DNA of 64,000 bases from Actinomadura sp. NBRC 104412. Lineage in GTDB: Bacteria; Actinomycetota; Actinomycetes; Streptosporangiales; Streptosporangiaceae. The translations under genes and the position numbers were made by a program. The stretch lies in the NCBI RefSeq assembly GCF_030269515.1, contig NZ_BSTM01000033.1, positions 1 to 64,000 of the forward strand, read 5' to 3'. The notes under the pieces were generated by a model, which made no database searches, had not been told where the DNA came from, and saw only the letters and a list, made by a program, of their open reading frames with translations. Shown here in pieces: positions 58,000 to 64,000 of this stretch (positions are counted from its first letter, which is position 1; the number at the start of each line of letters is the position of its first letter).

Positions 58000-58959
58000 C
58001 TAGTGGGCGGGCTCTCCGATCGAGACGCCGGGCGCCCGTTCCAGGCCGGTCGCCCGGAGCATCCCGGCGAGCCGGGGCGGGACGCCGCGCAGGAGCACCT
58101 GCCGCTGGCGGCCGCCGCTGGTGCGCCCGGCCTCCACGATCCGGCGCAGGCCCTCCTCGTCGCAGGAGTGGAGCCCGGAGAGGTCGAGGCAGACCAGCCC
58201 GGCGCCCGGGGGCAGGACCCGCAGTACGCGGTCGAGCGCGGGCCTGGTGGCGGCGTCGAGCGTCCCGGTCAGCGCGAGACCGGGCGGGCTGAAGAGCGGT
58301 GTGACGCGGAGCGACCCGTCGTCGTACAGGTCGTCGGCGCGTGCCCGCGCGTGGTGGTGGGACTCCATCCGCTCCAGCCGGGGCGCGGGGAGGCGGCGCC
58401 GGTCGTACTGGCACAGCATCATCGCCACGATGCGGGCGCCGCGCAGGACGGGTTCGACGCGGCGTTCGCACGCGGCCACGCGCCGGGCGAGGAACTCCGC
58501 CTCGGCGGCCAGGTCGACGGGACGCCCGGTCGCGGGGGCGGGCGGCAGCAGCGGCCATTCGCCGGTCAGCCGGATCCCCCGGTGGCCCTGGAGCAGCGCC
58601 AGTTCGGTCTCGGTGGCGAGCAGGCCCATCGTCTCGCCGGGCCGGAACCCGCGGGTGCCCCGGTAGACCTCCGCGACGGTCCGGATCACCAGCCGGCCGT
58701 CGTCCAGCGCGGCGGCCAGGTCGAGCCCGGCGGCCTGCGGCAGGGTTTCGAGCCTGGCGGGACGGGGCCGCAGACAGACCGGCAGGACGTGCGGGCTCTC
58801 CTGGTCCGCCAGGTAGACGATCTTGTGTTCGGCGGCCAGGCCGTCCCTGACGTAGGAGAACAGCACCGACCGGCGCTCGTCGGCGTCGACATAGGCCAGG
58901 CAGAGGTGATCGCCGCGCTCCATCCGCCCGACCGCCCTCAGGGCCGATGAGATCGTCAT
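58000..58959 (-). CDS. MEDS domain protein with STAS domain, third copy
   Basis: The 319-residue product has a MEDS domain (RMERGDHLCLAYVDADERRSVLFSYVRDGLAAEHKIVYL) and a STAS domain with SPPGLALTGTLDAATRPALDRVLRV and LDLSGLHSCDEEGLRRIVEAG. The phospho-Ser site reads CDEEGL, so Glu occupies it, possibly a phosphomimic. Unlike the four MEDS genes at 47-51 kb it is alone, on the opposite strand, between mec and DUF2017. It starts with a weak ribosome site near 58965. Confidence 0.78.
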   Translation of the reverse strand: MTISSALRAVGRMERGDHLCLAYVDADERRSVLFSYVRDGLAAEHKIVYLADQESPHVLPVCLRPRPARLETLPQAAGLDLAAALDDGRLVIRTVAEVYRGTRGFRPGETMGLLATETELALLQGHRGIRLTGEWPLLPPAPATGRPVDLAAEAEFLARRVAACERRVEPVLRGARIVAMMLCQYDRRRLPAPRLERMESHHHARARADDLYDDGSLRVTPLFSPPGLALTGTLDAATRPALDRVLRVLPPGAGLVCLDLSGLHSCDEEGLRRIVEAGRTSGGRQRQVLLRGVPPRLAGMLRATGLERAPGVSIGEPAH

Positions 58960-59069
58960 CCGATCAAAATATCAACACCGAAAGCGACGGCGTCGGGACA
59001 TAGCGTAGCAATCCACGCCGACGCCGTGGCCGGACGCGGTCATCCGGGCGGTACGCGGCCCGGCGCGCC

Positions 59070-59615
59070 TCACCACAACGCGCGGACGAGGGACTCCTGG
59101 AACATGGTCAACCAGTCGTAGGCGGCGAACATGGGGGTACGCGGGTCGTTCGGGTCCAGGGCGGCGGCCTCCTCGTACCACTCCTCCGTGATGTCGAGCC
59201 GGGTGCCGAGGGCCAGCCGCACGTCGTTGAGCGCGCGCAACCACACCTGCGCCTGCTCCTGGTCGAGCATGACGTCGGCGCCTTTCCGCGTGTCGCCGAC
59301 CGCGCCCAGCACCGTGGCGGCCGCGTCCCGCTTGCCGTCGCGCAGGCCCATCTCGGTGTAGCGGCGGAACTCCACGGCCGCCGCGTCGTCCTGGTAGGCG
59401 TCGGGGAACAGCCGCGCCAGCACCGGGTCGTCGGGCTTGGCGGCCTTGTCCGCGATGCCCAGCGCGGCCAGCTCGTCGCCCTCGCCCGGCCGCTCGCCCA
59501 GCAACTCCAGCATCTGTTCCATGAGCACCCGTACCAGGGCGGCCTCTTCGGGCTCCAGCCGGATACGGACCCCTCGTGCCCCCCGGAGGGCGCCGCCGGC
59601 CTTGGTGACGTTCAC
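59070..59615 (-). CDS. DUF2017 protein
   Basis: The 181-residue helical product is of the actinobacterial DUF2017 family: VRIRLEPEEAALVRVLMEQMLELLGE, LARLFPDAYQDDAAAVEFRRYTEMGLRDGK and ALNDVRLALGTRLDITEEWYEE. Function is unknown. It is typically adjacent to clpS, as here, 27 bp after it, suggesting a role with the Clp system. No catalytic motif is visible. Confidence 0.85.
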   Translation of the reverse strand: MNVTKAGGALRGARGVRIRLEPEEAALVRVLMEQMLELLGERPGEGDELAALGIADKAAKPDDPVLARLFPDAYQDDAAAVEFRRYTEMGLRDGKRDAAATVLGAVGDTRKGADVMLDQEQAQVWLRALNDVRLALGTRLDITEEWYEEAAALDPNDPRTPMFAAYDWLTMFQESLVRALW

Positions 59616-59642
59616 AGGTCACCGGGCCGGGTCGCCGCGGAC

Positions 59643-59954
59643 TCAGTCATCGCGCTTCACGGTGGCCCACAGCCCGTAGGAATGAAGGATCTCGACGTCG
59701 CGCTCCATCTCCTCGCGGGTCCCGTTGGCCACGACCGCGCGGCCCTTGTGGTGGACGTCGAGCATGAGCTTCTCCGCCTTCGGTTTGGGGTATCCGAAGA
59801 CGGTCTGGAAGACGTAGGTGACATAGGACATCAGGTTGATCGGGTCGTTCCAGACGATCGCCAGCCACGGACGGTCCGCGCTCCGGTCCTCGCCGACGTC
59901 CGGCCGGTCCAGCTCGACCGGCGCGGGTGCGGTGCTCATGCTCATGCCGCTCAT
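59643..59954 (-). CDS. clpS: ClpS adaptor protein
   Basis: The 103-residue adaptor delivers N-degron proteins to ClpA/ClpC-ClpP. It has WLAIVWNDPINLMSYVTYVFQTVFGY (the N-end-rule pocket region with NDP), VHHKGRAVVANGTREEMERDVEILHSYGLWATV. I used ATG 59954 because GGAGAG lies about 12 bases upstream; nearby ATGs at 59945 and 59939 would shorten a polar, non-conserved tail. It is divergent from pncB. Confidence 0.9.
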   Translation of the reverse strand: MSGMSMSTAPAPVELDRPDVGEDRSADRPWLAIVWNDPINLMSYVTYVFQTVFGYPKPKAEKLMLDVHHKGRAVVANGTREEMERDVEILHSYGLWATVKRDD

Positions 59955-60090
59955 GGGCCCGCTCTCCTCGCACTCCTCATCGGACACCATCGGATCATCG
60001 TCTTCCTCCATGGTGCACGCCCGGCCCGCGTGCCGCACGCGCCGCCTCCCCCTAGGCAGTACGCGCGACGCGCCCTTTAGGGTTCCAGGT

Positions 60091-61419
60091 GTGGACCTTG
60101 GCGAGCTTGGCGGAAGCACCGCGCTGCTGACCGACCAGTACGAGCTGACCATGCTCCAGGCCGCGCTGAACAGCGGCACCGCCGACCGGCGCGCGGTGTT
60201 CGAGGTGTTCGCGCGGCATCTGCCGAACGGGCGCAGGTACGGCGTCGTCGCCGGAACGGGTCGCCTGCTGGACGCGATCGAGGCGTTCTCGTTCGACGAG
60301 GCGGCGCTGGAGTTCCTGAGCGCCCGCGGGGTGGTGGACGAGACCACGACGGCATGGCTGGAGAAGTTCAGGTTCACCGGGAACGTCTGGGGCTATCCCG
60401 AGGGCGAGTGCTATTTCCCGGAATCGCCGATCCTGGTGGTGGAGGGGACGTTCGCCGAGGCCGTCATGCTGGAGACGGTCGTGCTGTCCATCCTCAACCA
60501 CGACTGCGCGATCGCCTCGGCCGCCTCGCGGATGGTGCAGGCGGCGCAGGGACGGCCGCTGATCGAGATGGGGTCCCGGCGCACCCACGAGCGGGCGGCG
60601 ATAGCCGCGGCGCGCGCCGCGTACGTCGCGGGTTTCGCCACCACGTCCAATCTGGAGGCGGGCCGCCGCTACGGCGTGCCCACGGCGGGGACCAGCGCGC
60701 ACGCGTTCACGCTGCTGCACGACAGCGAGCGGCACGCGTTCGAGGCACAGCTCGCCTCGCTCGGGCAGGGCACGACCCTGCTGGTCGACACCTACGACGT
60801 CGAGCGGGCCGTGCGCACCGCCGTCGAGCTGGCGGGGCCGTCGCTGGGCGCGGTCCGGATCGACAGCGGCGACCTGGGCGTGATGGCCCGGCGGGTACGC
60901 GCGCAGCTCGACGAGCTGGGCGCCCACGACACCCGCATCGTGGTCACCGGCGACCTGGACGAGTACGGCATCGCGGCGCTGGCGGCCGCGCCCGTGGACG
61001 GCTACGGGGTGGGGACGGCCCTGGTCACCGGCTCGGGCGCGCCCACGGCCTCGCTGGTCTACAAACTGGTGGCGCGGTCGGACGGGCCGGAGGACGACGC
61101 GCCGATGCGTTCCGTCGCCAAGCGCTCGGCGGGCAAGCCGACGCGGGGCGGGCGCAAGGCCGCGATCCGCCGTTTCGACGCGCGCGGCACCGCGTACTCC
61201 GAGGTGCTCACCACGGGCGAGCCCACGCCGGGGCCGCGCGACCGCCTCCTGCACGTCCCGCTCATCCAGGACGGGACGGTGGTCGGCCGCGAGACGCTGG
61301 AGGCGGCCAGGGAACGCCATGCCCGGGCGGTGCGGGAGCTGCCCGCGACCGCGCTCCAGCTCTCCAAGGGCGAGCCCGCCCTCCCCACCGAGTTCCTCGA
61401 CGGCGGTCCGCGGCGCTGA
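60091..61419 (+). CDS. pncB: Nicotinate phosphoribosyltransferase
   Basis: The 442-residue enzyme makes nicotinate mononucleotide from nicotinate and PRPP. Conserved blocks are LLTDQYELTMLQAALNSG, AVFEVFARHLPNGRRYGVVAG, EMGSRRTHERAAIAAARAAY, GTSAHAFTLLHDSE and AVRIDSGDLGVMA. GTG 60091 starts the conserved N-terminus. With pncA just downstream it forms a nicotinamide salvage pair (nicotinamide to nicotinate to NaMN). Confidence 0.93.
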   Translation: MDLGELGGSTALLTDQYELTMLQAALNSGTADRRAVFEVFARHLPNGRRYGVVAGTGRLLDAIEAFSFDEAALEFLSARGVVDETTTAWLEKFRFTGNVWGYPEGECYFPESPILVVEGTFAEAVMLETVVLSILNHDCAIASAASRMVQAAQGRPLIEMGSRRTHERAAIAAARAAYVAGFATTSNLEAGRRYGVPTAGTSAHAFTLLHDSERHAFEAQLASLGQGTTLLVDTYDVERAVRTAVELAGPSLGAVRIDSGDLGVMARRVRAQLDELGAHDTRIVVTGDLDEYGIAALAAAPVDGYGVGTALVTGSGAPTASLVYKLVARSDGPEDDAPMRSVAKRSAGKPTRGGRKAAIRRFDARGTAYSEVLTTGEPTPGPRDRLLHVPLIQDGTVVGRETLEAARERHARAVRELPATALQLSKGEPALPTEFLDGGPRR

Positions 61420-61469
61420 GGCCCCCGTGGGGTAGCGTCACAAGGGGAATGGGGAACGAGGAGTCGACC

Positions 61470-62048
61470 ATGGGCAAGGCTCTGATCATCGTTGACGTGC
61501 AGAACGACTTCTGCGAGGGCGGGTCGCTGGCCGTCGAGGGGGGCGCGGACGTGGCGCGGGCCATCTCCGAGTACGTGGCCGCGCGGGGGGACGAGTACGA
61601 CCACATCGTGGCGACCCGGGACTTCCATCTCGACCCGGGCTCGCACTTCTCCGACACGCCCGACTTCGAGGAAAGCTGGCCGCCGCACTGCGTGATCGGC
61701 ACCGAGGGCGCCGACTTCCACCCCAACCTGTCGCTGGGGCCGATCGAGGCGGTGTTCAGCAAGGGACGGCAGGAGGCCGCGTACAGCGGGTTCGAGGCGG
61801 TCTCCGACCAGGACGTGCCGCTGGAGGAGTGGCTGCGCGACCACGACGTGGACAGCGTCGACATCGTCGGCATCGCCACCGACCACTGCGTCCGCGCGAC
61901 GGCAGTGGACGCGGCCAGGGTCGGGCTCACGACCACCGTCCTGCTCGACCTCACCGCGGGGGTGTCGCCGACGACGACCGAGCGGGCCCTGAGCGAGCTG
62001 AAGTCGGCGGGCGTGGCCCTGTCCGGCAGCCCGGTCGTGAAGACCTGA
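61470..62048 (+). CDS. pncA: Nicotinamidase (isochorismatase family)
   Basis: The 192-residue hydrolase converts nicotinamide to nicotinate. The catalytic triad is D9 (IIVDVQNDFCEGGSL), K98 (VFSKGRQEA) and C140 (ATDHCVRAT), with metal ligands around D51 and H53 (TRDFHLDPGSHF). It lies 50 bp after pncB. ATG 61470 follows GGGGAACGAGGAG. In mycobacteria the homologue activates pyrazinamide. Confidence 0.92.
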   Translation: MGKALIIVDVQNDFCEGGSLAVEGGADVARAISEYVAARGDEYDHIVATRDFHLDPGSHFSDTPDFEESWPPHCVIGTEGADFHPNLSLGPIEAVFSKGRQEAAYSGFEAVSDQDVPLEEWLRDHDVDSVDIVGIATDHCVRATAVDAARVGLTTTVLLDLTAGVSPTTTERALSELKSAGVALSGSPVVKT

Positions 62049-62049
62049 C

Positions 62050-62577
62050 GTGGCCGAGACCCTCGTCATCATCGTCATGGGGGTGTCCGGTAGCGGCAAG
62101 ACCACCGTGGGGGCGCGTCTGGCCGAGCGGCTGGGCTGGGATTTCGCCGACGCCGACGACTTCCACACGCCGGGCAACATCGCGCGGATGAGCGCGGGGA
62201 TCCCGCTCACCGACACCGAACGGGAGCCCTGGCTGCGGTCCATCGCCGAGTGGATCGGGGGGCGGCTGGAGTCGGCGGCGCCCGCCGTGGTGACCTGTTC
62301 CGGCCTCAAGCGCCGCTACCGGGAGGCGCTCGCCGGCGGGCGGCCGGGCGTCGCGCGGGTGTTCCTGGACGAGGGCCACGACGTGATCGCGCGGCGGATG
62401 GAGAGGCGCCGGGAGCATTTCTTCCGTCCCGGCCTCCTCGACAGCCAGTTCCGCGACCTGGAGCGTCCCACGCCGGACGAGGGTGTGGTCACGGTCGCGA
62501 ACACCGGCACGCCGGAGGAGACGGTCGCCGCCATCGTGTCGGAGCTGGGACTGGAGACCACCCCGGCGGAGAGCTGA
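62050..62577 (+). CDS. gntK: Gluconate kinase
   Basis: The 175-residue P-loop kinase has GVSGSGKTTVG at 11-21, DADDFHTPGNIARMSAGIPLTDTEREPWLR and SGLKRRYREAL, typical of thermoresistant-type gluconokinases that make 6-phosphogluconate. GTG 62050 starts directly after the pncA stop (one base between). No gluconate transporter or GntR regulator is adjacent, so the supply of gluconate is unclear. Confidence 0.9.
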   Translation: MAETLVIIVMGVSGSGKTTVGARLAERLGWDFADADDFHTPGNIARMSAGIPLTDTEREPWLRSIAEWIGGRLESAAPAVVTCSGLKRRYREALAGGRPGVARVFLDEGHDVIARRMERRREHFFRPGLLDSQFRDLERPTPDEGVVTVANTGTPEETVAAIVSELGLETTPAES

Positions 62578-63443
62578 TGGACATCGGTATCGGGCTGCCG
62601 TCCACCATTCCCGGCGCCGGGCCCGAGCGGATCCTGGGCTGGGCGGTGGCCGCCGAGGAGCGGGACTTCAGCACGCTCGCGGCGATCGACCGGCTCGTGT
62701 ACGGGAACACCGAGCCGCTGGTCACGCTGGGCGCGGTCGCGGCGGTCACCCGCGGGATCCGGCTCATGACCTCGATCCTGCTGGTGCCGTTCCGCGTGAA
62801 CGCCGCCCTGGTGGCCAAGCAGGCCGCGACCGTGGACCACCTGTCCGGCGGGCGGCTGGTGCTGGGCATGGCGGTCGGCGGCTACGAGGACGACTACGCC
62901 GCGTCCGGGGTGCCGTTCGCGGGACGCGGCGCGCGGTTCGACGCGATGCTGGACGAGATGACCCGCGTCTGGGCGGGCGAGAGGCGCGGCACGGCGGGGC
63001 CGATCGGTCCCGCGCCGGGGCTGGGACGCTCCCGGATCGTCTTCGGCGGCGGGAACGAGCGGACGTTCGCCAGGATCGCGCGCTGGGGCTCCGGCTGGAT
63101 CGCGGGAAGCCGCGGCGTCGGCTCGTTCCGGCGGGGCTCCGAGGGCGTCCGGCGCGCCTGGGAGGCGGCGGGACGCGACGGCACGCCCCGGCTGATGGCC
63201 CAGCCCTACTTCGCGCTCGGGCCGCGTGCCCGCCAGAACGCAGAGGCGTTCCTGGGCGACCACTACGCCACCGAGGGGGCGGCGGGCATCGAGCAGGTCG
63301 TCGCGTCCTCGCTGACCAGCCCCGCCGCCGTACAGGACGCGGTCGCGGCCTACGCGGAGGCGGGGTGCGACGAGTTGCTGCTGTTCCCGTGCGACCCGGA
63401 TCCGGAACAGGTGGGGCTGCTCGCGGAGGTCCTGCGCGCCTAG
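62577..63443 (+). CDS. LLM-class flavin-dependent (probably F420) oxidoreductase
   Basis: The 288-residue product has a luciferase-like TIM barrel: MDIGIGLPSTIPGAGPERILGWAVAAEERDFSTLAAIDRLVY, RIRLMTSILLVPFRVNAALVAKQAATVDHLSGGRLVLGMAVGGYEDDY and AEAGCDELLLFPCDPDPEQVGLLAEVL. Actinobacteria have many F420-dependent members. ATG 62577 overlaps the gntK stop as TGATG. The substrate cannot be predicted. Confidence 0.85.
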   Translation: MDIGIGLPSTIPGAGPERILGWAVAAEERDFSTLAAIDRLVYGNTEPLVTLGAVAAVTRGIRLMTSILLVPFRVNAALVAKQAATVDHLSGGRLVLGMAVGGYEDDYAASGVPFAGRGARFDAMLDEMTRVWAGERRGTAGPIGPAPGLGRSRIVFGGGNERTFARIARWGSGWIAGSRGVGSFRRGSEGVRRAWEAAGRDGTPRLMAQPYFALGPRARQNAEAFLGDHYATEGAAGIEQVVASSLTSPAAVQDAVAAYAEAGCDELLLFPCDPDPEQVGLLAEVLRA

Positions 63444-63928
63444 GCCGTGGGCGATCTCGGGTGGTCGCCGCCGTTGATCTGGTCGACGGCGTGCGCCAGG
63501 ACCCGTCCCAGCACGGCCATGCCGTCGCGGACCCCGCCGGTCGACCCGGGCAGGTTCACGATGAGCGTGCGGCCCGCGACCCCGGCCAGGCCGCGCGACA
63601 GGATCGCGGCCGGCACCTTGTCGCGTCCCTCCATCCGGATGGCGTCAGCGATCCCGGGGATCTCGCGTTCGATCACCAGCCGGGTCATCTCCGGCGTCCG
63701 GTCGGTGGGGGTGAGGCCGGTGCCGCCCGAGGTGACCACGGCGTCGTAGCCCTGCTCCACCGCGTCCCGCAGCACCTCGGCGACCGGCTCGCCGTCGGGG
63801 ATCACCACGGGCCCGTCCACCTGGCAGCCCAGGTCCTCCAGCAGCTCCACCAGCACGGGCCCGGAGGTGTCGGCGTAGACCCCGGCCGCGGCCCGGTTGG
63901 AGACGGTCACCGCCATGACCCTGATCAC
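63440..63928 (-). CDS. mog: Molybdopterin adenylyltransferase-like protein (MogA/MoaB)
   Basis: The 162-residue MoCF-fold protein binds molybdopterin during molybdenum cofactor synthesis. Motifs are VTVSNRAAAGVYADTSGPVLVELLED, VVTSGGTGLTPTDRTPEMTRLVIEREIPG and NLPGSTGGVRDGM. GTG 63928 shares GTGA with the moaC stop, so it is co-translated. It overlaps the convergent LLM gene by 4 bp. MogA and MoaB cannot be separated with confidence here. Confidence 0.87.
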   Translation of the reverse strand: MIRVMAVTVSNRAAAGVYADTSGPVLVELLEDLGCQVDGPVVIPDGEPVAEVLRDAVEQGYDAVVTSGGTGLTPTDRTPEMTRLVIEREIPGIADAIRMEGRDKVPAAILSRGLAGVAGRTLIVNLPGSTGGVRDGMAVLGRVLAHAVDQINGGDHPRSPTA

Positions 63929-63999
63929 GGCCGCCGCCAGACGCCGGTCTTGCCGCCGGTCTTCTCCTCGACCCGCACGTCCGTGACGACCGCGGCCGG
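63925..63999 (-). CDS. moaC: Cyclic pyranopterin monophosphate synthase, C-terminal end (cut by window edge)
   Basis: The last 24 codons before a TGA at 63927-63925 read AAVVTDVRVEEKTGGKTGVW, ending RRP. This is the conserved tail of MoaC, whose KTGGKSG motif closes the active site. The start and most of the protein lie beyond the right edge. It is coupled to the mog-like gene by a GTGA overlap. Confidence 0.85.
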   Translation of the reverse strand, partial: PAAVVTDVRVEEKTGGKTGVWRRP

Positions 64000-64000
64000 G

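Overview
The window comes from a high-GC actinomycete. The evidence is codon use with G or C at almost every third position, a six-gene Mce operon with paired YrbE permeases, an F420/LLM-type oxidoreductase, the Mec/CysO/CysM cysteine pathway, MEDS-domain regulators and DUF2017-ClpS. A Streptosporangiales member such as an Actinomadura-like genus is my inference, not something the sequence proves. There is no rRNA, prophage, CRISPR array or intact insertion sequence. One tRNA-Leu is present, and an IS630-type transposase tail touches the left edge.

Layout: 1-2.7 kb holds the transposase end, a trans-sulfuration PLP enzyme with a structured leader, and a TauD-type dioxygenase. 2.7-11.9 kb is a complete minus-strand mce operon (two YrbE permeases, MceA-F, one accessory protein), divergent from a MarR gene at 12.1 kb. 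12.8-20.1 kb has a peptidoglycan-hydrolase-like protein, then a cluster of a Baeyer-Villiger-type monooxygenase, three TetR regulators, an SDR and an AurF-type diiron oxygenase, ending in a phosphopantetheinyl transferase. 20.2-25.1 kb has a terminator and small-ORF locus, a DUF3558-like protein, an ATP-dependent DNA ligase, a membrane protein and a site-2 protease. 25.3-29.0 kb is a tandem glycine riboswitch controlling gcvT-gcvH-glyA, followed by a serine dehydratase gene that has lost its middle. A ribbon-helix-helix/Doc toxin-antitoxin pair sits beside the remnant.

29.7-33.3 kb is a minus-strand MFS-thiolase-HxlR-GNAT operon. 33.3-40.0 kb is an envelope-stress (Asp23/AmaP/DUF6286) gene set, two members of which reappear as a second pair on the far side of a CitA/DcuS-type two-component system. 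40.2-46.8 kb holds purU, a fold-type III PLP enzyme, a SIMPL protein, a PfkB kinase with a GH4 glycosidase, a small zinc-finger protein, a DUF3618 protein and a peroxiredoxin. 46.8-50.8 kb has tRNA-Leu and four consecutive MEDS proteins that alternate between ATPase-type (RsbW-like) and STAS-type partners.

50.8-59.9 kb is the block conserved with mycobacteria (rdgB, rph, Rv1339-like phosphodiesterase, murI, cysM, cysO, mec, DUF2017, clpS). It is interrupted by an aquaporin, a thioesterase, a GC-rich duplicated repeat and a fifth MEDS protein. 60.1-64.0 kb carries pncB, pncA, gluconate kinase, an LLM enzyme, a MogA-like protein and the end of moaC.

The clearest functional themes are glycine/serine/one-carbon metabolism (riboswitch, gcvT, gcvH, glyA, sdaA remnant, purU), cysteine supply (mec-cysO-cysM plus the trans-sulfuration enzyme), lipid import and oxidation (mce, BVMO, SDR, AurF, thiolase), and envelope or stress signalling (Asp23 set, MEDS set, site-2 protease).
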